This document shows, one piece after another, positions 7,267-14,954 of a stretch of 18,391 bases of DNA (the stretch's first letter is position 1; each line of letters opens with the position of its first letter). The translations under genes and the position numbers were made by a program. Source of the stretch: an uncultured Aquincola sp. (GTDB lineage Bacteria > Pseudomonadota > Gammaproteobacteria > Burkholderiales > Burkholderiaceae); assembly GCA_937883885.1 (NCBI GenBank), contig CAKZXL010000688.1, forward strand, positions 1 through 18,391, written 5' to 3'. The notes under the pieces were generated by a model that had not been told where the DNA came from, did not search any database, and worked only from the letters and a program-made list of their open reading frames with translations.

Positions 7267-7294
7267 TGGGAGACGGTTTCCGGGGGCAAGGTCA
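7267..7294. repeat. IS terminal inverted repeat (orfA-proximal end)
   Basis: Read on the minus strand from 7294 it begins TGACCTTGCCCCCGGA and ends CCGTCTCCCA at 7267, matching the opposite end at 24 of 28 positions. OrfA starts 35 bp inside this end, the normal arrangement for IS3-family elements. Confidence 0.88.
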
Positions 7295-7330
7295 GTGCCG
7301 GAGCATCGCCGCCTGCCCCCCCGTCTTGGG

Positions 7331-8113
7331 TCAGATGCCGTCCTTGAATTCGGCGATCGGTGACATGGAAGCGCCCCCATCAACCAGCAGCGACGAGCCG
7401 GTGATATAGCCTGCATCGTCAGAGGCCAGAAACATCACCGCCGCAGCGATCTCATCCGGCCGGCCGACCCGACGCAACGGGAAGCTGGAGGCGATGCGTC
7501 CCGACAGGTCGTCGGACAGATGCTCGCGCATGCGGTCAGAGGCAATGAGCCCCAGCTCGACCACGTTGACCAGCACGTTCATCGGCCCCGCCTCCTGTGC
7601 CAAGCCGCGCGCGAATGCATTCATGTAGGCCTTGCTCGAGCCATAACCCACAAGCCCTGGCGTGAAGGTCTTGTTGCCGGCCGCGGACGAGATGTAGATC
7701 AACCGGCCCTTGCCAGCCGACTTCGACAGCGCCGGCAGCGAATCCTTGGCGAGCCAGAACAGCGCGTGGATGTTGCTGTGCACCTGCCTGTCAAACGCGA
7801 CCTCGTCCATCTGCGCAATGCGGCCCTGCGCCACATCAGCCGCGCAGTGCACCACCACGTCGAGTGCACCGAAGCCGTCGAGCGCCGCCTGCACCATCGC
7901 CCGTACGTCCTCGCGGCGGCCGACGTCGCCGCCGATGAGCAACGCCTGCCCGCCATGGGCACGGATGCCCTCGACCACCGCCTGGCCATAGGACTCGGTA
8001 CGGGCGCACACCACCACCCTGGCGCCTTCTGCGGCGAAGGCCAGCGACACCGCCTTGCCCACCCCGCGCCCAGCGCCGGTGACCAGCACCACCTTGCCTT
8101 CAAAGCGGCCCAT
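7331..8113 (-). CDS. Short-chain dehydrogenase/reductase (SDR), likely NADP-linked
   Basis: A 260-residue classical SDR, a cytosolic NAD(P)-dependent oxidoreductase, probably acting on a 3-hydroxyacyl- or 3-oxoacyl-type intermediate of the cluster's pathway (inference). The cofactor motif TGAGRGVG is at 12-19, and the catalytic set is N114, S142/S143, Y157 and K161 (YGSSK). The second strand ends VVVCAR with Arg38 where NAD-specific enzymes carry Asp, which suggests NADP preference. The usual NNAG is replaced by HCAA at 89-92. The C-terminal part has the common RVGRPDEIAAAVMFLASD and ITGSSLLVDGG. It begins 3 bp after the DUF1993 stop with no clear ribosome-binding site, so it is probably translationally coupled. 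It is the last gene of the operon; the IS relic begins 36 bp beyond its stop. Confidence 0.88.
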   Translation of the reverse strand: MGRFEGKVVLVTGAGRGVGKAVSLAFAAEGARVVVCARTESYGQAVVEGIRAHGGQALLIGGDVGRREDVRAMVQAALDGFGALDVVVHCAADVAQGRIAQMDEVAFDRQVHSNIHALFWLAKDSLPALSKSAGKGRLIYISSAAGNKTFTPGLVGYGSSKAYMNAFARGLAQEAGPMNVLVNVVELGLIASDRMREHLSDDLSGRIASSFPLRRVGRPDEIAAAVMFLASDDAGYITGSSLLVDGGASMSPIAEFKDGI

Positions 8114-8116
8114 GGC

Positions 8117-8623
8117 TCAGACGCCCAGGAAATCGGCCTTGCCGACTTCCACCCCCGCGTGGCGAAGCAGTGCGTACGCAGTGGTGACATGGAAGAAAAA
8201 GTTGGGCAAGGCCCATCGCTGCAGCAGGCTGCAGCCATTGAAGCGAAGCGGCTCGCCAGTCCGCTGGGGCAGCACGATCTCGCGGTCCTCGGCCGCATTC
8301 ACCACGGCAGCGTCGAACGACGACAACACCTCGCAGCTCTGGCGCAGTCGCTGCCGCAACGCGTCAATCGTCAGCTCATCGTCCGCATAGCGGACCATGT
8401 CGACGCCGGCGAGTCGGGCCATCGTCATGCGCGCGATGTCGCTGGCGATGCGGATCTGTGAAGCCAGAGGCAGCATGTCGGGCGCGAGGCGCAGTGCCAG
8501 GTAATTGGCACTGTCAAACCGGCGCGCCTGCGCGAAGGCCTCGGCCTTGCCCAGGCACACATCGAGGTTGGCCAGCATCTGGCTGAAGATCGGCGCACTG
8601 GCCGCGTGCAGGTTCATCGTCAT
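8117..8623 (-). CDS. DUF1993 family protein (DinB-like helical fold)
   Basis: A 168-residue cytosolic protein of unknown function. The DUF1993 signature is clear: LPNFFFHVTTAYALLRHAGV close to the C-terminus followed by GKADFLG, and an N-terminal FSQMLANLDVCLGKAEAFA helix. The family is expected to fold as a DinB-like four-helix bundle; the histidines in FFFHVTTAY and LLRHAGV could be metal ligands, but that is not established. The start at 8623 has an AGGAGA ribosome-binding site eight bases upstream; a second Met lies at 8617. It is placed between two SDR genes (29 bp after one, 3 bp before the other), so it belongs to the operon, although the family is usually found as a stand-alone gene. 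A role in the pathway, perhaps in substrate binding or thiol chemistry, is only speculation. Confidence 0.88.
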   Translation of the reverse strand: MTMNLHAASAPIFSQMLANLDVCLGKAEAFAQARRFDSANYLALRLAPDMLPLASQIRIASDIARMTMARLAGVDMVRYADDELTIDALRQRLRQSCEVLSSFDAAVVNAAEDREIVLPQRTGEPLRFNGCSLLQRWALPNFFFHVTTAYALLRHAGVEVGKADFLGV

Positions 8624-8652
8624 GGAGTCGTCTCCTGGATTGCGTCGGCGCT

Positions 8653-9486
8653 TCAGAGCTTGTTCGAGCCCTGGCGCACGAAGTACTCGCGCAGCGCCAC
8701 CATGGCGGGCGAGTGGCTGGTGAATCCGCCATCCACAGGCAGCACAGCACCCGTGATGAACGACGACTCGTCGCTGGCAAGGAAGGCCACGACATCGGCG
8801 ATCTGCCGCGGGCGTCCCAGCTCAGGCGTCAGGTGCTGATCAAGCAGAATCTGCTTGACCTCCTCCGGCACGCTCTTTTGCGCGTGATCGTTGACCACGA
8901 AACCGATCATGATCGCGTTGGAGCGGATACCCTGCTTGCCATACTGGGCGGCCACAGAACGGGCCAGCGCCATCAGTGCAGCCTTGGAGGCCGCGTAGCC
9001 CGTCAGCGTCACGTCGCCCAGCAGGCCGAAGCCCGAAGTGGCGAAGACGATGGAGCCGCCGCCATTGTTCAGCATCACCGGCACTACATGCTTGCAGCAC
9101 AACATTGCGCCGCGGGCGTTGACGTCCAGTGCGGTGTCCCAGGCGTCGATCGAGACGTTGCACACGTCCCGATCGGCCTGGCGCTGCGCCACGCTGAGCG
9201 CCGCCGCGTTGTTGTGCAGCACGTCGATGCGGCCGAACCGCTCTGTCACGGCCTTCACCATCGCCTGGATGTCGCTTTCGCTGCGCACGTCCGCCTTCAC
9301 CGCCAGCGCCTGGCCGCCAGCCGCTTCGATGTCGGCGGCCACCTGGCCGGCAGCGTCGAGCATCAGGTCGACCACGGCCACGCGAGCGCCCTGCGCGGCG
9401 AGCACGCGTGCGGTCTCTGCCCCTAGCCCATGGGCACCGCCAGTGACCACGGCCACCTTGCCAAGCAAACGAGTGGGGTGTGTCAT
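8653..9486 (-). CDS. Short-chain dehydrogenase/reductase (SDR), likely NAD-linked
   Basis: A 277-residue classical SDR. TGGAHGLG at 15-22 binds the cofactor, and Asp40 at the end of the second strand (VAVVDL) suggests NAD. NNAA is at 92-95. The catalytic residues are N123, S151, Y164 and K168 (YAASK). It ends with GRPRQIADVVAFLASD and ITGAVLPVDGGFTSHSP, plus a C-terminal extension of about 20 residues (ALREYFVRQGSNKL). Compared with the other SDR of the operon it has the opposite cofactor preference, so the two probably perform different steps, for example an alcohol oxidation and a 3-oxo reduction or the reverse (inference). Its start is 1 bp after the enoyl-CoA hydratase stop with no ribosome-binding site of its own, so it depends on coupled translation. 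Confidence 0.88.
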   Translation of the reverse strand: MTHPTRLLGKVAVVTGGAHGLGAETARVLAAQGARVAVVDLMLDAAGQVAADIEAAGGQALAVKADVRSESDIQAMVKAVTERFGRIDVLHNNAAALSVAQRQADRDVCNVSIDAWDTALDVNARGAMLCCKHVVPVMLNNGGGSIVFATSGFGLLGDVTLTGYAASKAALMALARSVAAQYGKQGIRSNAIMIGFVVNDHAQKSVPEEVKQILLDQHLTPELGRPRQIADVVAFLASDESSFITGAVLPVDGGFTSHSPAMVALREYFVRQGSNKL

Positions 9487-9487
9487 C

Positions 9488-10321
9488 TCAGTGCCCAGTG
9501 AAGCGAGGGGAGCGCTTTTCGCGGAAGGCCTGCGCAGCCTCCTTCACGTCCAGCATCGGCGCCAGCAGCGCGAACAGGTTCAGTTCCACGTCCAGGCCTG
9601 ACTTGAGGTCGAGTTCCTGTGCCGCACGGGCGGCGCGTTTGACGTACGCCGTGGCCATCGGCGGCTTCGCTGCGAGCCCGGCCGCCAGCGAGCGCACTTC
9701 TTCGCGCAGCGCCTCGTCGCTGGATGCCACGCGCGTCACCAAGCCGATGTCGCGCGCCTCTGCAGCCGTCAACCGCTGACCCGTCAGCAGCAGGTCCATT
9801 GCCCGACCCGGGCCCACGACGCGCGGCAGCCGCTGCGTGCCGCCGCCACCGGGGATGAGGCCGAGCCCCGTCTCTGGCAACGCAAGCACCGCGCCCGGTG
9901 CGGCAAATCGCAGATCGCACGCCAACGCCAGCTCCATGCCGCCCCCCATGCAGAAACCGTGGATCGCGGCGATGACGGGCTTCTCGGTGCGGTCGAGCGA
10001 CTCGATCCAGCGCGCCTGCTCCATGCGGCGGCGAACCTGCAGGGAGTTCTCGGCTTCCCGGCGCTCCTTGATGTCGGCGCCCGCGCAGAAGCCGCGCGGC
10101 CCCTCGCCGCGAATGACGATCACACGGATCGCCGGGTTGGCGTCCAATTCGGCCAGCGCCTGGGGGACGCCCCGGCGGATGTCATCGTTGATGGCGTTGA
10201 TCTGGCCGGGGCGATTGAGCACCACCCAGCCGATGGCACCGTCGTGCTCGATGAGCACAGCGGGCGCGGCTGGCGGTGCGGCCACGATGGGCGCAGGCCC
10301 GTCGGAGGACAGGGTTTTCAT
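9488..10321 (-). CDS. Enoyl-CoA hydratase/isomerase (crotonase family)
   Basis: A 277-residue crotonase-family enzyme, normally adding water to trans-2-enoyl-CoA in the cytosol. The first oxyanion-hole segment is GFCAGADIKERR (77-88) and the second GFCMGGGMELALACDLRF (122-139). Both catalytic glutamates of hydratases are present: E130 (GGGME) and E150 (ALPE), twenty residues apart as in rat mitochondrial hydratase. The stretch GLIPGGGGTQRLPRVVG and the tail FREKRSPRFTGH are typical. Residues 1-20 form a Pro/Ala-rich leader that is unusually long for the family. A GAGGAGG ribosome-binding site lies within the end of the preceding VOC gene. The gap to that gene is 6 bp and to the next SDR 1 bp. 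Together with a thiolase upstream it points to beta-oxidation-like chemistry. Confidence 0.92.
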   Translation of the reverse strand: MKTLSSDGPAPIVAAPPAAPAVLIEHDGAIGWVVLNRPGQINAINDDIRRGVPQALAELDANPAIRVIVIRGEGPRGFCAGADIKERREAENSLQVRRRMEQARWIESLDRTEKPVIAAIHGFCMGGGMELALACDLRFAAPGAVLALPETGLGLIPGGGGTQRLPRVVGPGRAMDLLLTGQRLTAAEARDIGLVTRVASSDEALREEVRSLAAGLAAKPPMATAYVKRAARAAQELDLKSGLDVELNLFALLAPMLDVKEAAQAFREKRSPRFTGH

Positions 10322-10327
10322 GACAGC

Positions 10328-11296
10328 TCACGCCTCCTCGAACTCGAACAACTGGCCGCGCAGCTCCGCCGGGTCGACGCGGATCAGCGGCTTGCCGTCC
10401 ACGGACTCACACTCGTCCAGCCAGGCGAACTTCACGCCGCGAGCCTTCAGGTCTTCGGCCTTGGCGGCCAGCCCGTGGACAGCGATCCGGATGTAGTAAG
10501 GCCCCGGGCCCCAACTGTTGAGGTAGACGCCGGCGTCGCTGTTCCAACGCGTCGCCTCGATGACATCGAGCGATGCGCTGTTGGGCAAAGTGAAGTCCAT
10601 CGTGGCTCGGCGGTAGCCCTCGCGCCAGAGCGCCTCCACGGGACCGTGCGGCTCCCAGTCCAGGTTGGACGAGCAGCGCCGCAGCGTTTCATCAAGGTCA
10701 CGGACGAGGAAACCACGCGCCGACACACGCACCATGTCGCCGGGCTCCAGGCTGCGCGCCTGCGGCGCAGGCGTCGCGAAGGCGTCAGGGGGTAGCTGCA
10801 ATGGCTCAATGGGCATCACCTCGATGCACAGGCCGCCGTCCACCGAAGGCTCGTAACGCGGGTCCTCAGGCGTGACGCCCATCCACATGCGGTCGAACGG
10901 CATGTCGGGCGTGCGCTGGGCCATGCGAAAGCGCAGGCGGCGCCGCATCAGCTTCTCCATCAGCACGTCGAACTTGGCGCCATGCGTCGCCAGCACGATC
11001 GAGTGCGTCAGCATCGGACGGTGGCGGCCCTGGTAGTCCTTGAGGCTCTCAAGGAACTCATGGAACATCGGGTCACCCGGGTTGGGCTTGTCCAGGTGGC
11101 CCTGCGGCTCCACCCGCGTGGGCGAGACCGCCAACGATTTGTGCACGCGCAGGAAGTGTGCGATGTAAGGATGGTCGGCGAACGCCTGACGCCAGCGCTC
11201 GTGCTTGTGGATGCCGAGCTTCGTATGCAGCAGATCGGCCATCCCGTCGGGGTCCGACACCATCATGTCGGCGCTCAGGAGCAGTTCGAACATCAT
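10328..11296 (-). CDS. Two-module VOC (glyoxalase/dioxygenase-superfamily) protein
   Basis: A 322-residue protein that I read as two vicinal-oxygen-chelate modules (about 1-155 and 185-322), the size of extradiol dioxygenases or two-module glyoxalase-like proteins. The first begins FELLLSADMMVSDPDGMADLL and includes HSIVLATHG; the second begins MVRVSARGFLVRDLDETLRR. It ends GQLFEFEEA, where the Glu is placed like a metal ligand in the last VOC strand. The reaction cannot be told: epimerase, isomerase, lyase or dioxygenase are all possible. ATG at 11296 and 11293 are both candidates. The GGAGGA ribosome-binding site abuts the first ATG with no spacing, so initiation at 11293 or further in is possible. 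The gap after the transporter gene is 28 bp. VOC assignment is moderate; no closer subfamily is recognised. Confidence 0.7.
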   Translation of the reverse strand: MMFELLLSADMMVSDPDGMADLLHTKLGIHKHERWRQAFADHPYIAHFLRVHKSLAVSPTRVEPQGHLDKPNPGDPMFHEFLESLKDYQGRHRPMLTHSIVLATHGAKFDVLMEKLMRRRLRFRMAQRTPDMPFDRMWMGVTPEDPRYEPSVDGGLCIEVMPIEPLQLPPDAFATPAPQARSLEPGDMVRVSARGFLVRDLDETLRRCSSNLDWEPHGPVEALWREGYRRATMDFTLPNSASLDVIEATRWNSDAGVYLNSWGPGPYYIRIAVHGLAAKAEDLKARGVKFAWLDECESVDGKPLIRVDPAELRGQLFEFEEA

Positions 11297-11324
11297 TCCT
11301 CCGTGGAAACAGTGTGAGTGGCAG

Positions 11325-13775
11325 TCAGGCCGCGGCCGGGCGGGCCGCCTGGGCGGCCTCCACCTTGGGGCGTGGGTTGAGCAGGAAATGCGAAAGCGCG
11401 GGAACGAGCACCAGCGCGCCTACCATGTTCCACAGGAACATGAAGGTCAGCAGGATGCCCATGTCCGCTTGAAACTTGATGGGTGACCAGACCCAGGTGA
11501 AGACGCCAGCGGCCATCGTCAATCCAACCAGCGCGACCACCCGTCCAGTGAAGTCGAGCGACCGGCGATAGCTCTCCGCCAGCGAGGCGCCTCGCGCCTG
11601 CATGGCGATCTGCACGCTGAGCAGGTAGAGCGCGTAGTCGACGCCTACGCCAACCCCCACGGCGATGACGGGCAGCGTTGCCACCTTCAGGCCGATGCCC
11701 AGCCAGACCATCAGCGCCTTGCACAGCAGCGTGGTGATGACGAGCGGCACTATCGCAACGATGGTCGCCCGGATGCTGCGGAAGGTGAGCAGGCACAACA
11801 ACGCCGTAGCGCCATACACCGCCAGGTACATCTTGATGACCCCGCGCTCGACCTCGATGTTGGTGGCGGCCTCGATGCCGGCTGAGCCCGCGGCGAGCAG
11901 GAACTGCGTCGGCCGCTCGACATCAGCCGAGGTGTTGTGCCGCTGCGCGAACGACTCGCTGACCTTCAACACGCGCGACAGCGTGTCGGCCTTGTGGTCG
12001 GACAGGTAAGCCACCAGCGGGGACACGGAACACTTCTGGTTCGTGATGTCCGGAGATGCAATCATGGCCGCCGACACGGCCGCATTGGTGATGGCCTGGT
12101 CACGGCTGATCGTCAACCACTTTCCGCTGCCCTCCGCCAGGCCCGCCGTGATGAAGCGTGTCATTTCGGCCAAGGAGTTGGTGGCCTGCACACCTTCCAC
12201 CTGACGCAGCTCGTGCGACAGTTCGTCCATCAGGCGAAGCGAGTCGTAGTACCGGCACCCGTCCTCGGCGTTCTTCATGATCACGACGAACTGGTCGCTC
12301 GACAGACCGTAGTGGTCGGTGATGTAGGCGTTGTCGCGGTTGTAGCGCGACTCTGGCCTGAGCTCCGGCGCACCAGGGTCGAGGTCGCCGATGCGCAGGT
12401 CACGCATGACGACGCCGCTGACCACGGCCACCACGACCGAAAGCGCCACAACGATGGTCGCCCCTCGCCTTTCCGTGAACCGGTCCAGACCACGCCAGAT
12501 CCGCGCCAGCACGCCATGGCCTTGTGCGGTCTGGGTGTCGTCCGCCAGCGCGCGGCGCGCCGCCCGTTCGCTCACGCCGATGTACGACAGCGCCACCGGG
12601 ATGAGCACCAGCTTGGTGAAGATCAGGACCGTCACGCCGATGCTGGTGGTGATGGCCAGGTCTCGGATCACCGGGATGTCGATGATGATCAGCACCGCGA
12701 AGCCGACGATGTTCGTCAGCAGGGCTGTGAGCCCCGCCATGAAGAGCCGCCTGAACGTGTAGCGTGCCGCCACGTACTTGTGCGTGCCGCGCCCCACATC
12801 CTGCAAGATGCCGTTCATCTTCTGTGCGCCGTGCGACAGGCCGATCGCGAAGATCAGGAACGGCACGAGGATGGAGTACGGGTCGAGCTCGTAGCCGAAG
12901 ATCTGCATCAGCCCCAGCAGCCACACAACGCCAGCCACCGCCACGCTGACCAGCAGCAGCGTGCTGCGCACGCACCGCGTGTACATGAACACGAAGACCG
13001 CGGCCACCGCGACAGATATCCCGAAGAACGCCATCACCTGCCGCAGCCCCGCGATGAGGTCGCCGACGATCTTGCCGAAGCCCACGATGTGGATGCCGAT
13101 ATCGGCGCTCTCGTACGACCGGATCTTTTCCTCCAACTGCCGCGAGAACTCGCCGTAGTCCAGCGGCTGCCCCGTGGCCGGGTTGCGGTCGAGCAGTGGC
13201 GTCACGATCATCGAGGACTGGAGGTCGTTGGCCACAAGGCTGCCGACGACGTTGGCCCGCGCGATGTTGTTGCGCAGAGTGGCGATGGACTTGGCCGAGC
13301 CATCGTAGTCGGACGGCATCACGGCACCGCCGGTGATACCTTCTTCGGTGACCTGCCGCCAGCGCACGATGGGCATCCACAGCGACTTCATCCACGAACG
13401 GTCGACGCCGGGGATGAGGTACAGCGTGTCGTTGATCTTGCGAAGCGTCTCGAGGTACTGAGGGTCGTAGATGTCGCCACGCTTGTTGACGACGACGATC
13501 CGGATTGAGTTGCCCAGTCCGGGCAGCTCGGCCCGGTTTTCCATGTAGTTCCTGATGTAAGGACTCGATGGCGGGATCATCCGCTCGAAACTCGCATTGA
13601 CCTGGAGCTTGGTCGCGAACCAGCCAAGCACGAGGGTCGCCACCGCACACAGCACAAGCATCAACACGCGGTGGTTGAAGATCAGCCGCTCTGCCACATT
13701 GCCGCTGCGGTTGTCGAAGTCTTTCAAGTCCCGGACCACGGGCATGGCGGGATTGCCGCCGGAATGTGCGCTCAT
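11325..13775 (-). CDS. RND-superfamily (MMPL-type) inner-membrane transporter
   Basis: An 816-residue inner-membrane transporter of the RND/MMPL type, which moves lipids or other hydrophobic molecules using the proton gradient. It has the family's duplicated plan: one helix (37-55, VLMLVLCAVATLVLGWFA), a large periplasmic domain, five helices, then the same again. In the second half the helix GVGVGVDYALYLLS carries Asp713-Tyr714, the proton-relay pair known from MMPL proteins. The first half has AIGLSHGAQKM at that position, so the relay looks one-sided. I chose Met at 13775 (MSAHSGG) because AAGGACA lies about eight bases upstream and the gene then starts 22 bp after the YCF48 stop. A longer open frame to 13895 would overlap that gene. 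No periplasmic adaptor or TolC-type channel is nearby; the DUF1329 and DUF1302 proteins may take their place (inference). Confidence 0.9.
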   Translation of the reverse strand: MSAHSGGNPAMPVVRDLKDFDNRSGNVAERLIFNHRVLMLVLCAVATLVLGWFATKLQVNASFERMIPPSSPYIRNYMENRAELPGLGNSIRIVVVNKRGDIYDPQYLETLRKINDTLYLIPGVDRSWMKSLWMPIVRWRQVTEEGITGGAVMPSDYDGSAKSIATLRNNIARANVVGSLVANDLQSSMIVTPLLDRNPATGQPLDYGEFSRQLEEKIRSYESADIGIHIVGFGKIVGDLIAGLRQVMAFFGISVAVAAVFVFMYTRCVRSTLLLVSVAVAGVVWLLGLMQIFGYELDPYSILVPFLIFAIGLSHGAQKMNGILQDVGRGTHKYVAARYTFRRLFMAGLTALLTNIVGFAVLIIIDIPVIRDLAITTSIGVTVLIFTKLVLIPVALSYIGVSERAARRALADDTQTAQGHGVLARIWRGLDRFTERRGATIVVALSVVVAVVSGVVMRDLRIGDLDPGAPELRPESRYNRDNAYITDHYGLSSDQFVVIMKNAEDGCRYYDSLRLMDELSHELRQVEGVQATNSLAEMTRFITAGLAEGSGKWLTISRDQAITNAAVSAAMIASPDITNQKCSVSPLVAYLSDHKADTLSRVLKVSESFAQRHNTSADVERPTQFLLAAGSAGIEAATNIEVERGVIKMYLAVYGATALLCLLTFRSIRATIVAIVPLVITTLLCKALMVWLGIGLKVATLPVIAVGVGVGVDYALYLLSVQIAMQARGASLAESYRRSLDFTGRVVALVGLTMAAGVFTWVWSPIKFQADMGILLTFMFLWNMVGALVLVPALSHFLLNPRPKVEAAQAARPAAA

Positions 13776-13797
13776 CGTCGATGTCCTTGTCGATCGG

Positions 13798-14931
13798 TCA
13801 GGGGGCGGGGCGAGGTAGATCGACCGCCAGGATGCCCGCTGGACGGGCAAGCACGACCCGACCGGAACCGGTCGCCACCGCACCGAGCACCTCACCGGCA
13901 GGAACGCCGGTCTTCAGTTGGACGGCCTTGCGGCCGTCGACGTCGGTGGTCAGCAGGTGCCCGGCTTGAGAGACCAGCAAGATGCGCCCTGCCCCCAGCG
14001 GCAGCGCCGCCACAAGGTTGGCGTCAACGCCGGTATCGATCTTGGTCCACTGTGCGCCGTTGTCGCGGCTGACATAGGCATTGCCACGCAGGCCGAAGAC
14101 CACCACGGCGCCTGGCTGCACACTGAGGCCAAAGAAGGTGCCGTTGTAAGGCGTCTCGACCTTGACGAAGCGGCCGCTTTCCGGGTTCCAGTGCAACAGC
14201 AGTCCCTGCTCGCCGGCCACCCAACGGTCGGCTCCGTGCCCCTGCACGCCGTACAGGTGGAAGTGCCGTTCGTTGTCGGTGCGCTCCATCAACGGCGTCC
14301 AGTGACGCCCGCCATCGCGGGTGTGCAAGATGAGCCCGAACGCACCGACGAGCAAACCCTCGTTGGCATCGGCGAACCAGACGTCGAAGAACGGGGAAGG
14401 CAGCACGCCGGGCGTGGCCGATTGCGACGCTGCGCCCTCGACCTCTTTGAGCATGCGCTGCGCTGCCTCATCGCCAGCACGAGCCAGCTCGCCATAGTGG
14501 GCCGTCAGCAACTTGAGTACGCTGCGGCCGTCGAGCATGCGCTGCCAGCTCTTTCCGCCATCGGCGCTGCGCAGGGCGATGCCGTCATGCCCCACCGCCC
14601 AAGCAACCGAGGCATCGCTGATGCGCACGCCGACCAGGTCGGCGCGGGTGGGGCTGGCCGACTGCGACCATGTGGCAGCGCCATCAGTCGACACGAAGAT
14701 GGCACCGCGCGCACCCACGGCGATGAACCGGTCGCCCTGCCGGTCGATGCCGCTGGCCACGGGCTTGGCAGATGAAGGCTGCACTGGGGCATCGAGCACG
14801 TCCGCGAGTGCGGACGGTGCCGAAGGCGTCGCCGCGAGCGCGGGCATCAACCCCACGCACAGGCATATCGCCACGCATGCCAAAGCGGCTCGACAGCAGC
14901 GGGACAGGGCAAGGAAGTTTCGCGGCATCAC
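13798..14931 (-). CDS. YCF48/HCF136-like beta-propeller, exported
   Basis: A 377-residue secreted protein. The signal peptide ends at about A33 (GLMPALA-AT); no lipobox cysteine follows the cleavage site. The mature part is a repeat protein of the photosystem II stability factor (YCF48/BNR) type with at least four Asp-box repeats of the form S/T-x-D-x-G-x-x-W: STDGAATW, SADGGKSW, TRDGGRHW and SRDNGAQW, alternating with strands such as WAVGHDGIALRS and GLLVGAFGLILHT. In non-photosynthetic bacteria such propellers often sit beside RND transporters and DUF1302/DUF1329 genes, probably as a periplasmic scaffold or assembly factor. The start is Met at 14931 or 14928. It lies 23 bp after the DUF1329 stop and 22 bp before the transporter. 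Fold assignment is strong, function inferred. Confidence 0.88.
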   Translation of the reverse strand: MMPRNFLALSRCCRAALACVAICLCVGLMPALAATPSAPSALADVLDAPVQPSSAKPVASGIDRQGDRFIAVGARGAIFVSTDGAATWSQSASPTRADLVGVRISDASVAWAVGHDGIALRSADGGKSWQRMLDGRSVLKLLTAHYGELARAGDEAAQRMLKEVEGAASQSATPGVLPSPFFDVWFADANEGLLVGAFGLILHTRDGGRHWTPLMERTDNERHFHLYGVQGHGADRWVAGEQGLLLHWNPESGRFVKVETPYNGTFFGLSVQPGAVVVFGLRGNAYVSRDNGAQWTKIDTGVDANLVAALPLGAGRILLVSQAGHLLTTDVDGRKAVQLKTGVPAGEVLGAVATGSGRVVLARPAGILAVDLPRPAP

Positions 14932-14954
14932 AGGCTCATCGTGTGCGCCAAGGC

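Larger units (their letters stand above)
6665..7294 (-). mobile_element. IS3-family insertion sequence, internally deleted (630 bp)
   Basis: The element is bounded by 28-bp inverted repeats starting TGACCTTGCCCC at both ends, with 24 of 28 positions identical. It carries the first transposase reading frame and fragments of the second on the minus strand. Full IS3-family elements are about 1.2-1.5 kb, so roughly half is missing. The flanking bases (GGCA on the left, GTGC on the right) show no direct target duplication, so the insertion is old or was followed by rearrangement. It sits 30 bp from the stop of the small membrane protein and 36 bp from the stop of an SDR gene on the other strand. 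Confidence 0.88.

Noticed and set aside
6655..7304. Target-site duplication around the IS element
   Set aside because: Bases next to the two ends (GGCA and GTGC) do not form a direct repeat of 3 or 4 bp.
11937..13508. 523-residue open frame on the plus strand opposite the transporter gene
   Set aside because: It is dominated by His, Asp, Arg and Gln with no hydrophobic core pattern; a shadow of the MMPL gene.
13776..13895. N-terminal extension of the MMPL transporter by 40 residues
   Set aside because: It would overlap the end of the YCF48 gene, is Arg/Pro-rich, and the Met at 13775 has a good ribosome-binding site.
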